DNA of 64,000 bases from Sphingomonas ginkgonis (GCF_003970925.1 NZ_RWJF01000001.1:2474501-2538500), one strand, 5' to 3'. Positions 22,910 to 31,166 are shown, numbered from the stretch's first letter. Notes: generated by a model from the letters alone, not told the origin. A program made the numbers and translations.

Positions 22910-24049
22910 ATGTCGCGCCCCCGTTCCAGCCTGATCATCGCCGGCGGCGGCCTGGCCGGGGGGCTGTGCGCGCTGGCGATGGCGGCCCGGCGCCCCGACG
23001 TGCAGCTCACCCTGATCGAGCCAGGCGACCGCATCGGTGGCCATCATCTTTGGTCCTTCTTCGACAGCGACATCGCGCCGGACCAGCGCTGGCTGGTCGA
23101 CCCGCTGGTGGCGCGTCGCTGGCCAGCCAACCGGGTCCGCTTTCCCGCATACGAGCGTCGCCTCTCCGAACCCTATTCGACGATCGAGAGCGAGCGGCTC
23201 GACGCGGCGGTCCGCGCCGCTCTCCCCGCCAGCCGCATCGTTGCGCAGGGCGTGTCGGTGGTCGAACCCGCTGCCGTGACCCTCGACGACGGGACCCGGC
23301 TGACGGCCGACGCCGTTCTCGACGCCCGCGGCGCCCGGCTCGAGGGGCTGCACGCCGGATGGCAGAAGTTCGTCGGCGTGCTCCTCAAGGTGAAGGGCGG
23401 CCACGGCGTCGCCGAGCCGGTGATCATGGACGCGGCGGTCGACCAGTCGGACGGCTACCGCTTCGTCTATCTTCTGCCGTTCGACCCCGACACGCTGTTC
23501 GTGGAGGACACCTACTACCACGACCAGCCAGAGCTGGACCGCGAGGCGCTCGGGCGCCGGATCGAGGCTTATGCGGCGGCCCAGGGCTGGCAGGTCGAAG
23601 GCTCGGGCCGGAGCGAGCACGGGGTCCTTCCGGTCCTCACCGGCGGCGACTTTGAACGCTTCTGGCCGGCAGGCGACCGGGTGGCACGCGCCGGCACCCG
23701 CGGCGGCTTCTTCCATCCGCTCACCAGCTACTCGCTGCCCGATGCGGTGCGCTTCGCCGCCTGGCTGGTCGACCAGCCGCTCGACGGGCTAGGCGCCGCG
23801 ACCCGGACGCGGGCGGAGCGGCACTGGAAGCGCAGCGCCTACGACCGGATGCTCGCCCGGATGCTGTTCCGGGCCGCGGAGCCGGCCCAGCGCTATCGGG
23901 TGCTCGAACGCTTCTACCGGCTGCCGGAATCCTTGATCGCGCGCTTCTATGGCGGCACGAGTTCCGTTGCAGATCGTATACGCTTATTGGCCGGCAAGCC
24001 GCCGGTCCCGATCGGCCGGGCACTGCACGCCCTGCGGGAGACAGAGTGA
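22910..24049 (+). CDS. crtY: Lycopene beta-cyclase
   Basis: Cyclises both ends of lycopene to give beta-carotene. The 379-residue flavoprotein starts with the dinucleotide motif IIAGGGLAGGLCALAMAAR, then IEPGDRIGGHHLWSFFDSDI (the HHLWSF feature of bacterial CrtY) and FVGVLLKVKGGHGVAEPVIMD. The sequence FVEDTYYHDQPELDRE follows, with GTRGGFFHPLTSYSLPDAVR near the end. The stop overlaps the crtI start by 4 bases. Confidence 0.97.
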   Translation: MSRPRSSLIIAGGGLAGGLCALAMAARRPDVQLTLIEPGDRIGGHHLWSFFDSDIAPDQRWLVDPLVARRWPANRVRFPAYERRLSEPYSTIESERLDAAVRAALPASRIVAQGVSVVEPAAVTLDDGTRLTADAVLDARGARLEGLHAGWQKFVGVLLKVKGGHGVAEPVIMDAAVDQSDGYRFVYLLPFDPDTLFVEDTYYHDQPELDREALGRRIEAYAAAQGWQVEGSGRSEHGVLPVLTGGDFERFWPAGDRVARAGTRGGFFHPLTSYSLPDAVRFAAWLVDQPLDGLGAATRTRAERHWKRSAYDRMLARMLFRAAEPAQRYRVLERFYRLPESLIARFYGGTSSVADRIRLLAGKPPVPIGRALHALRETE

Positions 24050-25512
24050 AGCGCGCAATCATCATCGGGGCGGGGTTCGGCGGCCTGGCGCTTGCCATCC
24101 GGCTTCAGTCGGCGGGCGTGGAGACGACGATCGTCGAGGCGCGCGACAAGCCGGGCGGCCGCGCCTACGTGTGGGAACGCGACGGCCATGTCTTCGACGC
24201 GGGTCCCACCGTTATCACCGATCCGGACTGCCTCGAGCGGCTCTGGAAGCTGAGCGGCGACGACATCGCCAGCGACGTCGATCTGGTGCCGGTCACCCCT
24301 TTCTACCGGCTGTCGTGGCCCGACGGCACGCTGTTCGACTATTCGAACGACGACGCGGCGCTGACCGCCGCCATCGCCCGGCTTAATCCCGCCGACGTCG
24401 AGGGCTATGCCCGCTTCCTCGCCTACTCCGCGGGCGTGTTCGAGGAAGGCTATCGCAAGCTCGGGACGAAGGCCTTTCTTAGCATCGGCTCCATGCTCAA
24501 GGCGGCCCCGGCGCTGGCCCGCTACCAGGCGTGGCGAAGCGTCTACTCGGTCGTCGCGAGCTTCGTGCAAGAGGAGCATCTCCGCCAGGCGCTCAGCTTC
24601 CACACGCTGCTGGTCGGCGGCAACCCGATGACCTGCTCCTCCATCTACGCGCTGATCCACAAGCTGGAGCGCGATGGCGGGGTGTGGTTCGCCAAGGGCG
24701 GAACCAACCGACTGATCGCGGGGCTGGTCGCCAAATTCGAGCGGCTCGGCGGCACGCTCCGCCTCGACGATCCCGCCGTGGCAATCGAGGTGACTGGCGA
24801 GCGGGCCCGGGCCGTGCGCACCCGCTCGGGCTGGCGCGGCGAGGCGGACATGGTCGCCTCGAACGGCGACGTGGTGCACAGCTACGGGCTGATCGAGGGC
24901 AGCCGGCGCGGCCCGGCGCGGGTGAAGGCGCTGCGCCGCAAGCGCTACTCGCCCTCGCTGTTCGTCCTCCACTTTGGGCTGGACGGGACATTTCCCGACA
25001 TCCCGCACCACTCGATCCTGTTCGGACCGCGCTACCAGGGGCTGCTCGGCGACATCTACGACCGCGGCCGGATCGCGCCGGATCCGTCGCTCTATCTCCA
25101 CCACCCCACCGCGACCGACCCGACGATGGCGCCGCCCGGCTGCTCCACCTTCTACGCGCTGGCCCCTGTCCCGCACCTTGGAAAGGCGACGATCGACTGG
25201 GATGCCGAGGGGGAGCGCTACGCGGAGTCGATTCTGACGCTGCTGGAAGAGCGACTGATCCCCGACATTCGAGCCCGGATCCGGACCCGCTTCCATTATG
25301 CGCCGACCGACTTCGGCCGTGATCTCGGCGCCCACCTCGGCTCGGCCTTCAGCCTTGAGCCGGTGCTGACCCAGAGCGCCTGGTTCCGCACGCACAACCG
25401 TGACGACAAAATCCCCAACCTCTACTTCGTAGGCGCCGGAACCCATCCGGGCGCCGGCATCCCCGGGGTGGTTGGGAGCGCGGAGGCGACCGCTCGGCTG
25501 ATGCTGGCATGA
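24046..25512 (+). CDS. crtI: Phytoene desaturase
   Basis: FAD enzyme that desaturates phytoene to lycopene in four steps at the membrane. The 488-residue protein begins RAIIIGAGFGGLALAIRLQS and has KPGGRAYVWERDGHVFDAGP; the C-terminal FAD signature is NLYFVGAGTHPGAGIPGVVG. The GTG start at 24046 overlaps the crtY stop, and the stop overlaps crtB, indicating coupled translation of crtY-crtI-crtB. Confidence 0.98.
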   Translation: MKRAIIIGAGFGGLALAIRLQSAGVETTIVEARDKPGGRAYVWERDGHVFDAGPTVITDPDCLERLWKLSGDDIASDVDLVPVTPFYRLSWPDGTLFDYSNDDAALTAAIARLNPADVEGYARFLAYSAGVFEEGYRKLGTKAFLSIGSMLKAAPALARYQAWRSVYSVVASFVQEEHLRQALSFHTLLVGGNPMTCSSIYALIHKLERDGGVWFAKGGTNRLIAGLVAKFERLGGTLRLDDPAVAIEVTGERARAVRTRSGWRGEADMVASNGDVVHSYGLIEGSRRGPARVKALRRKRYSPSLFVLHFGLDGTFPDIPHHSILFGPRYQGLLGDIYDRGRIAPDPSLYLHHPTATDPTMAPPGCSTFYALAPVPHLGKATIDWDAEGERYAESILTLLEERLIPDIRARIRTRFHYAPTDFGRDLGAHLGSAFSLEPVLTQSAWFRTHNRDDKIPNLYFVGAGTHPGAGIPGVVGSAEATARLMLA

Positions 25513-26504
25513 CCGAGCACCGCGCCGAACTGGTCGCCGAGGCCGGACGCATCATCGTCCAGGGCTCCAAGAGCTTTCGCTTCGCCAGCCAGATCTTCGA
25601 CGAGCAGACTCGCGAGCGGAGCTGGCTGCTGTACGCCTGGTGTCGCGCGTGCGACGACATCACCGACGGGCAGGTGCTCGGACATGGCGCGGTCGCGCCG
25701 GCAGATCCGCAGGACCGGATCGCCTTCATCCGCGAGAAAACCGCGGAGGCCCTCGCCGGCAAATCAACCGGGCTTGCCGCCTTTGATGCGCTGGGCGCGG
25801 TGACGGCGGAGTGCAGCATCCCGGCCGAGCTTCCCGGAGATCATCTCGGCGGCTTTGCGCGCGACGCCGCAGGCTGGCGACCCGAGACCGAGGAAGACCT
25901 TCTCGCCTACTGCTACCAGGTCGCGGGGGCGGTTGGCGTCATGATGGCGCATGTCATGGGCGTCGCGCCGACCGACCGCGATACGCTCGACCGGGCCAGC
26001 GATCTCGGCATTGCCTTCCAGCTCGCCAACATCGCGCGCGACATCGTCGACGATGCCCGGGTCGGGCGAGTTTACTTGCCGTTGCAATGGCTCCGCGCCG
26101 AGCGGCTGGAGTTCGCCGATCTTGCCGATCCGGTGCATCGGCCTGCGCTGGCGCGGCTCGGCAAGCGTCTTGCCGCGCTCGCCCGCAAGTACCGCGAGTC
26201 GAGCCGCGTCGGTGCTGCCCGCCTTTCGTTCCGTAGCCGTTGGGCGGTGCTTGCCGCGGCGCGCATCTATGGCGAAGTTGCTGAGCGGGCCGAGGCATTG
26301 GGTGAACAGGCGTGGGACAGCCGGATCGTCATCCACAAGCCGGAGAAGCTGCAGCTGGTGGCCGCGGCGCTCGTCGACGCGTTCCGGCCCGCGCCCGAGG
26401 TCAGTCGTGAAGGTCTGTGGACCCGCCCTTTGGCGCTCGAACGCCGCTTCGATCGCCTTTCCGCAACAGCGCCTTCAGCCGCTCAACGGGCGGCGCGTAG
26501 ATGA
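25509..26504 (+). CDS. crtB: Phytoene synthase
   Basis: Condenses two geranylgeranyl diphosphates to phytoene, the first committed carotenoid step. The 331-residue all-helical protein carries two aspartate-rich motifs: YAWCRACDDITDG near the N-terminus and ANIARDIVDDARVGRVYLP in the middle. The last 104 bases overlap, tail to tail, the 3' end of crtZ on the other strand; the overlapped C-terminal residues (PLALERRFDRLSATAPSAAQ) are unlikely to be catalytic. Confidence 0.98.
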   Translation: MTEHRAELVAEAGRIIVQGSKSFRFASQIFDEQTRERSWLLYAWCRACDDITDGQVLGHGAVAPADPQDRIAFIREKTAEALAGKSTGLAAFDALGAVTAECSIPAELPGDHLGGFARDAAGWRPETEEDLLAYCYQVAGAVGVMMAHVMGVAPTDRDTLDRASDLGIAFQLANIARDIVDDARVGRVYLPLQWLRAERLEFADLADPVHRPALARLGKRLAALARKYRESSRVGAARLSFRSRWAVLAAARIYGEVAERAEALGEQAWDSRIVIHKPEKLQLVAAALVDAFRPAPEVSREGLWTRPLALERRFDRLSATAPSAAQRAARR

Positions 26505-26922
26505 AGCCGAAACTCACCGTGCCTTCGCGGGTCTCAACCGCGTGGTGCAGCCGATGGGCTTGGACGATCCGTTTGAAGTAGCGCGAACGTGGCACCACCC
26601 GGTGAGCGATCCGACGATGAACGATGATGTCGTGGAAACCGAAGTAGATGGCGCCGTAAACCGCGATGCCGGCCCCGATCCACACGGCGGGCGGACCCCA
26701 GCCGCCGGTCGTTCCCATCCAGATCAATGCGATCGACGGCGCGGCGAAGATCACGGCGTAGAGATCGTTCAGCTCGAATGGGCCATGCCGCTCGCGGTGA
26801 TGGCTGGCGTGCAGCAACCAGCCCAGCCGCCCATGCATGACCCACCGGTGCATGCCGTAGGCAAACGCCTCCATGAACGCGACCGTCGCGCCGAACAGCA
26901 GGATTCCGTACAGGGTAGACAT
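26401..26922 (-). CDS. crtZ: Beta-carotene 3-hydroxylase
   Basis: Membrane di-iron hydroxylase that turns beta-carotene into zeaxanthin. The 173-residue protein has the CrtZ histidine pattern: HRWVMHG, HASHHRERHG, HDIIVHRRIAHR and QAHRLHHAVE, with four membrane segments. It is transcribed against crtYIB and its 3' end overlaps that of crtB by 104 bases. With the other genes it predicts zeaxanthin, and nostoxanthin if a 2,2'-hydroxylase is active. Confidence 0.97.
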   Translation of the reverse strand: MSTLYGILLFGATVAFMEAFAYGMHRWVMHGRLGWLLHASHHRERHGPFELNDLYAVIFAAPSIALIWMGTTGGWGPPAVWIGAGIAVYGAIYFGFHDIIVHRRIAHRVVPRSRYFKRIVQAHRLHHAVETREGTVSFGFIYAPPVERLKALLRKGDRSGVRAPKGGSTDLHD

Positions 26923-26936
26923 GGGCGGGCTCGCTC

Positions 26937-27218
26937 TTACGCGCCTCCGGGCGACTCCGACAAGTAACGCATCAGCTCGGCCAAGGTGGATTCCATCTGG
27001 TCCTGCATCTGCCCAACCAGCTCATTCTCGCGCATGCCCTCGTGATCGAGCGGCTTGGAATAGCTCTCGCTGAAGGCCTTCAGATCTTCGCGATCGAATA
27101 CCCCCTTGGCGACCAGCTTTGCCAGGATCACCAGCAATCCATTGGTGTTGGCTATGTTGCCGGCCACCAACGCCTCGTCCACGAGGCTGAGCGACGGACT
27201 CTTTTCCTCTTCATCCAT
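26937..27218 (-). CDS. Small acidic hypothetical protein
   Basis: A 93-residue cytoplasmic protein without signal or membrane segment, rich in Glu, Asp and Leu, with predicted helices (LVDEALVAGNIANTNGLLVI, then FDREDLKAFSESYSKPL). No domain is recognised. It is 14 bases upstream of crtZ on the same strand and could share its transcript. The coding case rests on amphipathic helix composition and good codon-position bias. Confidence 0.6.
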   Translation of the reverse strand: MDEEEKSPSLSLVDEALVAGNIANTNGLLVILAKLVAKGVFDREDLKAFSESYSKPLDHEGMRENELVGQMQDQMESTLAELMRYLSESPGGA

Positions 27219-27258
27219 GCGTTAAATTTCCGTTGATTTGGTTCGAACCCGTACCGAA

Positions 27259-27287
27259 TTGAACATTGTTCGATGCTGTGCCATACA
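27259..27287 (+). promoter_or_regulatory. Possible sigma-70-type promoter
   Basis: TTGAAC (27259-27264), 17 bases, then CATACA (27282-27287) in a locally AT-rich patch between divergent small genes. Spacing is ideal and the -35 is close to consensus; the -10 is weak. It would drive the small plus-strand ORF at 27336. Confidence 0.3.
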
Positions 27288-27335
27288 TAGCCATGCCCGC
27301 CCGGCGCCGAAACAGGCGGATTGGGGGGATCTGTC

Positions 27336-27962
27336 ATGCTGCGAGCCACGGCCCGCTCGGCTTTTCACAATCTTGTCTGGCGCCTGCCGGGTGTCGCGTC
27401 GCTGCTGTGCCGTTCGGGTCGGCACTGGCGCAGCACCGCTCTGCTCCGCCACAACGGACGAACATGGGTCAGCCGCTGCACGGGCTGCGGGGTCCGCCTC
27501 GAACGGGCCGAAGGAGGGCGCTGGTGTCCTCTGGCGAACTCAGTCGAGGAAGGACCTAAGCCGTTCCCACTCCTCGGCTTTGCGGTCGAACGACCTGGTG
27601 TAGGCCGGGCTCGAGGAGGGCAGGTCGACCAGCGTGAGCCGCGAATCGGCGAGAGCCGCTCGGCCGAGGCGGCCTGCCGTCGCCCCATTGAAGCCCACTG
27701 CCTTCAATCGCGGCAAACGATCCGCCAGCGCCGACACCGGGTTGGCGACGATGTCCCGCAACGCCATGTCGAGGCTGCCGTGCCGCTCGGCCGTCGCCAC
27801 CATGTCCCACAGGCCGATCCCGGCCTCCAGCAGCCGCTCGAGGCGCCGATCGTAATCCAGCTCGGCGATCGGTTCTCGGAGCAGCTTGCCGATGAGGCGC
27901 CAGAATTGGTTCTTCGGGTGCGCATAGTAGCGGGCGGCACGGAGCGACGCCTCGCCGGGTAG
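27336..27962 (+). CDS. Doubtful small Cys-containing ORF
   Basis: ATG at 27336 opens a frame whose first 70 or so codons lie in otherwise empty sequence and contain two close cysteines and a third (SRCTGCGVRLERAEGGRWC) that could form a zinc ribbon. From 27540 it runs antisense to the DNA glycosylase gene and looks like shadow coding. A real gene may exist only if translation ends early or is frameshifted. No family is recognised. Confidence 0.22.
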   Translation: MLRATARSAFHNLVWRLPGVASLLCRSGRHWRSTALLRHNGRTWVSRCTGCGVRLERAEGGRWCPLANSVEEGPKPFPLLGFAVERPGVGRARGGQVDQREPRIGESRSAEAACRRPIEAHCLQSRQTIRQRRHRVGDDVPQRHVEAAVPLGRRHHVPQADPGLQQPLEAPIVIQLGDRFSEQLADEAPELVLRVRIVAGGTERRLAG

Positions 27963-28022
27963 GCTCCCGAGAATGAGGAGCCGGACGTTCGGGTCGACGA
28001 CCGGGGGCAGGCACGACTTCAC
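27540..28022 (-). CDS. DNA-deoxyinosine (hypoxanthine-DNA) glycosylase, UDG family 6
   Basis: Removes deaminated adenine (hypoxanthine) from DNA as the first step of base excision repair. The 160-residue protein shows the family pattern near its start: VRLLILGSLPGEASLRAARY then YYAHPKNQFWRLIG, with DLPSSSPAYTR near the C-terminus. GTG at 28022 is chosen because homologous sequence begins there; the longer open frame upstream is antisense-like Arg/Pro-rich translation of the next gene. Confidence 0.88.
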   Translation of the reverse strand: MKSCLPPVVDPNVRLLILGSLPGEASLRAARYYAHPKNQFWRLIGKLLREPIAELDYDRRLERLLEAGIGLWDMVATAERHGSLDMALRDIVANPVSALADRLPRLKAVGFNGATAGRLGRAALADSRLTLVDLPSSSPAYTRSFDRKAEEWERLRSFLD

Positions 28023-28053
28023 CGTCGCTGAACCTGCCCCCGGGTTTCGCAGA

Positions 28054-28821
28054 TTAGCTGTTGGCGCCGTCGGGGCTGTTGTCGCTGCCGCCACCGGTCT
28101 CGCCGGCCGGCTTTCCGCTGCGGCGGGCCCGGCGAGCACTCGTGCCGGTGCCCGACGAACGGCTTGCCCGGCGCGGAGTTGTCGCACTGGGCCGAGCCGC
28201 CCGCGGACGGCTGCTCGTCTCGCTGCCGCTGTCGGTCTTGGCCGTCTTTGCGGTTGCGTTCCGGCTGGTACTGCTGCTCTTGCGGGCCGGACTGGCAGCG
28301 GTGCTGCTGCTCGCGGGGCGCGAGCGGCTGCTCGCTGTCTTGGTACCGGACGGAGCAGAGCGGCTGGCAGTGCCGCCCGACTTGCTAGCCGACTTGCGCG
28401 GGGTCGACGTGGACCGCGATGCCGAACCGGACCGGGACGTGCCGGTTGAACGCGAAGAGGACGTCTTCCGTCCGCCGGATCGATCTGAATCATCGTCGCC
28501 GAAGCTGAAGTCGCCGGCGACGACCTTCTTTGCCGCATCGGTCACCGCGTCCGCGATCAGAGTCGCGAGCTTGGTTGCGCTGCTCAGCACGTTGGAGGCG
28601 GCGCTGCTCGCCGAGTCGGCGGCGTCGATGCCCGCGTCGCGGATCTTGCGCCGGGCGGTCGGGCTGGCGGCGATCGCGGCAGCGGCGGCGGTCAGCCCGG
28701 CGGCGAGCATCTCGCGGCTCATCGCTGCCTTCGCGAGACGATCGATCGTGTCGTTGCCGGTGCTGCTGCTGTTGTTCTCGCTATCGTCGTCGCCTGAGCG
28801 GCCGCGCGGGTTCTTGGCCAT
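28054..28821 (-). CDS. Ser/Arg/Lys/Thr-rich low-complexity protein with helical N-domain
   Basis: Product of 255 residues. The first 120 residues are a plausible helical domain: acidic start (GRSGDDDSENNSSSTGNDTI), then LAKAAMSREMLAAGLTAAAA and KIRDAGIDAADSASSAASNV. After about residue 120 it becomes an almost pure Ser/Thr/Arg/Lys/Pro/Gly tail, like histone H1 or AlgP tails. The start at 28821 has AGGAGGGCGAATC before it. A nucleoid-binding or stress role is a guess; it lies just upstream of the DNA glycosylase on the same strand. Confidence 0.75.
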   Translation of the reverse strand: MAKNPRGRSGDDDSENNSSSTGNDTIDRLAKAAMSREMLAAGLTAAAAAIAASPTARRKIRDAGIDAADSASSAASNVLSSATKLATLIADAVTDAAKKVVAGDFSFGDDDSDRSGGRKTSSSRSTGTSRSGSASRSTSTPRKSASKSGGTASRSAPSGTKTASSRSRPASSSTAASPARKSSSTSRNATAKTAKTDSGSETSSRPRAARPSATTPRRASRSSGTGTSARRARRSGKPAGETGGGSDNSPDGANS

Positions 28822-28923
28822 GATTCGCCCTCCTGTCAGTCTGCTTCGCCTAGACGGACAAGAGGCCGCTACGGTTCCGAAATCATGCAGACAAGCGCTA
28901 ATTTGCTGTTGCGCGGACAAGTT

Positions 28924-28953
28924 AAAGGGGACCGCCAACCAGACGATCCCCTT
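28924..28953 (-). terminator. Weak hairpin terminator after the 18-codon ORF
   Basis: On the minus strand AAGGGGA pairs with TCCCCTT across a 15-base loop, followed by only a short T-stretch. It lies 55 bases after the small ORF at 29008-29064 and upstream of the next gene. Confidence 0.35.
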
Positions 28954-29007
28954 CTAACATGGTCAGCGGCCGGAGTGTTCCAGCCCGGGAGACCGTAGGC
29001 CAGCTGG

Positions 29008-29064
29008 TTAGGCGAGCATCTCCCGAACGAACTTCACCGACCCCTCTGCTGAACCATGAGACAT
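29008..29064 (-). CDS. 18-residue small ORF with perfect Shine-Dalgarno
   Basis: ATG at 29064 is preceded by AAAGGAGGTGATCC, the full complement of the 16S rRNA 3' end, ending one base before the ATG (the GGAGG core is about 7 bases upstream). The frame encodes MSHGSAEGSVKFVREMLA then TAA. The gap between genes here has no other content. Such a site argues for translation: either a small protein or a leader peptide. No homologue is known to me. Confidence 0.5.
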   Translation of the reverse strand: MSHGSAEGSVKFVREMLA

Positions 29065-29144
29065 CGGATCACCTCCTTTCGCTGCGTTGTAGCCAAGGGA
29101 AAGATGTCGCGCGCTAACGCTAACATCAAGACTTGAATTGCACT

Positions 29145-29567
29145 TCAAATGCGGCAATCCTCGATACTTCGCGCCGGCTCCGGCCACGCCGGAAAGACGA
29201 GCGAATTACCGCCGTTTGCCGCCACTGCGAAACGCCCCCGGCTGAAGACCATTGCATCGAGAATCGGATCACGCGCCGCGAAGCGTCCGTCGGCGCTCGC
29301 CTGCGTCCGGCTGGTCGTCAACAGCGTCACGGGAGTGCCCGGCGGCGCGGCTCCGATCACTAGGCTGACCGACCGGCTGGCAAGATCGCATCGCACCACC
29401 AGCATCGGCGCGGCAGGCGCACCGAACGCGGCCTCGCTTCCGGTGGGAAGCCGTCGATAGGTCCAGCTTCCGCTCGCCACCGGGGCGGACTGCCAGTCGG
29501 TGGCGGCGAACGTCGTGGGCGAAGTGACCGCCTGAGCGGCGATCGTCAGCAGTAGCGGAATCATCAA
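29145..29567 (-). CDS. Secreted hypothetical protein
   Basis: A 140-residue protein with a short signal peptide (MMIPLLLTIAAQAVTSP), then a beta-rich body: GSWTYRRLPTGSEAAFG, MLVVRCDLASRSVSLVIG and VTLLTTSRTQASADGRFAAR. Two cysteines (RCDL, EDCRI) could form a disulfide. Its ATG overlaps the phaR stop (ATGA), so it is translated with phaR. No family is recognised; a periplasmic location is likely. Confidence 0.75.
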   Translation of the reverse strand: MMIPLLLTIAAQAVTSPTTFAATDWQSAPVASGSWTYRRLPTGSEAAFGAPAAPMLVVRCDLASRSVSLVIGAAPPGTPVTLLTTSRTQASADGRFAARDPILDAMVFSRGRFAVAANGGNSLVFPAWPEPARSIEDCRI

Positions 29568-30094
29568 CGGGTGAGCTTGTCGACCTTTGCCTTGAGCGCC
29601 TCGAGCTCCGCCTTCAGCTGCTCGACCTCGCTGCTACTCCCGCCAGGCGTGTCGGTCTTCGCTGCTGCGGCAGACGGTGCGAAGGCCCGGCCCGCCTGTT
29701 GCAGCATCTCCATGTTGCGTTTGGCGATCTCGGAGAAGATGTTTTGGCCGAAAGCGTCGCGAAACGCGGCCTGGTTGGACTGGAATCCTTCCATGGCCTT
29801 TTCGAGATATTGCGGCACCATCTGCTGCATCGATCCACCATAAAGGGAGATTAGCTGGCGCAGGAAATTGACGGGAAGCAGGGTGCTTCCGCGAGCTTCC
29901 TCCTCGACGATGATCTGGGTCAGCACCTGATGGGTGATGTCCTCGCCGGTTTTGGCGTCGACCACCTCGAAGTCGCGCCCGTCCCGGATCATCTCCGCCA
30001 GCCGGTCGAGCGTGACATAGGTCGAACTGCCGGTGTCGTAGAGACGCCGGTTCGCATATTTCTTGATGGTCACCTTGGCGCCCGACTTGGCCAT
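29564..30094 (-). CDS. phaR: Polyhydroxyalkanoate synthesis repressor PhaR
   Basis: DNA- and PHB-binding repressor that tunes phasin and PHA genes. The 176-residue protein has the PHB/PHA accumulation regulator domain at the N-terminus: VTIKKYANRRLYDTGSSTYV then FEVVDAKTGEDITHQVLTQI. A Gln/Met-rich middle follows, then a C-terminal coiled coil (VEQLKAELEALKAKVDKLTR). It is divergent from a PhaC-like gene, fitting a PHA context. Confidence 0.95.
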   Translation of the reverse strand: MAKSGAKVTIKKYANRRLYDTGSSTYVTLDRLAEMIRDGRDFEVVDAKTGEDITHQVLTQIIVEEEARGSTLLPVNFLRQLISLYGGSMQQMVPQYLEKAMEGFQSNQAAFRDAFGQNIFSEIAKRNMEMLQQAGRAFAPSAAAAKTDTPGGSSSEVEQLKAELEALKAKVDKLTR

Positions 30095-31166
30095 GCTCTA
30101 CGCTCCTCGAGTGACGCGCAGAGGTATAGCAGAGGAGTGTGCACCGCAACACAGGCGCGCGCCGCGCCCGCTGCCGCTATTTCTCGCCATGGTACAGGAG
30201 GCCGCGCGCCACGATCCCGCATTGGCCGCGCGCGCGCTCGAGGGACTGCGCCGCTACCAGACCGCTCCCGATCCACCGGAGCCACCCCGGCGCCCGATTG
30301 CCCGCGACCTGGCCGGCTCCGCCCTTCGCGACGTCGGCGGCGCTGGACCTCCGCTCGTGCTGGTGCCGTCGCTGATCAACCCGCCCGACGTGCTCGACCT
30401 TGACCCGGACGTGTCGCTCGCCGCCGATCTGGCGGCGCGCGGGCATCGCGTGTTCCTGCTCGACTGGGGCCCCGCCGAGCCGCGTCTTGGGCTCGACGTC
30501 GCGGCGCACGTCGAGCAGCGCCTTGTTCCCCTGCTCAGGACCTTCGATCAGCCACCCGCGCTGCTCGGTTATTGCCTCGGCGGCACCATGGCGCTCGCCG
30601 CGGCGCAGCTGACAAGCGTCCGCTGCACCGCCACCCTCGCCGCACCGTGGAACTTCTCCGCCTACCCGGAACCGGTTCGACGCGGGCTGGAGAGCCTGGT
30701 CGAGGCTGCCGGAGCAATGGCCGAGCAGCTCCGCCGCCTGCCCATGGAAGTTCTGCAAACCGGGTTCTGGGGCCTGGATCCCGCCCGGGTGGTCGCGAAG
30801 TTCGCCGGCTTTGCGCAAGCCGAGCGTGGCAGCCTTGCCGCCGACCGCTTTGTTCGCCTCGAACGCTGGGCAAACGCGGGCGAGCCTCTCCCCCTCCCCG
30901 CCGCGAAGCAACTCGTGCACGACCTTTTCGCCCGCGATGCGACCGGCCGCGGCCGCTGGCAGGTGGGCGGACAAACCATTCACGCCCAGCTTCCAGTGCC
31001 GGCGCTGCACTTTACTGCCCTTGACGATCGGATCGCACCAGCCGCGGCGGCGCCACCCGGCCCTCAAATCGGCGTGAAGACCGGTCATGTCGGACTGGTG
31101 ATCGGTCGCCGCGGCCTCGCCGAGGTCCGCCCGCGTCTCGCCGACTTCCTCGCTTCTCCGGCTTGA
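30093..31166 (+). CDS. PhaC-like alpha/beta hydrolase (class III PHA synthase-like)
   Basis: Alpha/beta-fold protein of up to 357 residues. The nucleophile elbow reads LGYCLGGTMALAAA: cysteine in place of serine, as in polyhydroxyalkanoate synthases. VPSLINPPDVLDLDPDVSLA and VFLLDWGPAEPR match PhaC strands; TALDDRIAP and KTGHVGLVIG hold the Asp and His of the triad. It is shorter than class I PhaC and closest in form to class III. The start is uncertain: ATG 30093 overlaps the phaR start codon head to head, and GTG 30111 or ATG 30189 are options. Divergence from phaR supports a role in polymer metabolism. Confidence 0.8.
   Translation: MLYAPRVTRRGIAEECAPQHRRAPRPLPLFLAMVQEAARHDPALAARALEGLRRYQTAPDPPEPPRRPIARDLAGSALRDVGGAGPPLVLVPSLINPPDVLDLDPDVSLAADLAARGHRVFLLDWGPAEPRLGLDVAAHVEQRLVPLLRTFDQPPALLGYCLGGTMALAAAQLTSVRCTATLAAPWNFSAYPEPVRRGLESLVEAAGAMAEQLRRLPMEVLQTGFWGLDPARVVAKFAGFAQAERGSLAADRFVRLERWANAGEPLPLPAAKQLVHDLFARDATGRGRWQVGGQTIHAQLPVPALHFTALDDRIAPAAAAPPGPQIGVKTGHVGLVIGRRGLAEVRPRLADFLASPA

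Noticed and set aside
27540..28538. 332-codon frame for the DNA glycosylase
   Set aside because: Only the last 160 codons match the family; the upstream part is antisense-frame translation of the low-complexity gene.
29066..29079. GGATCACCTCCTTT on the plus strand, identical to the 3' end of 16S rRNA
   Set aside because: No other rRNA sequence surrounds it. It is better explained as a Shine-Dalgarno on the minus strand.
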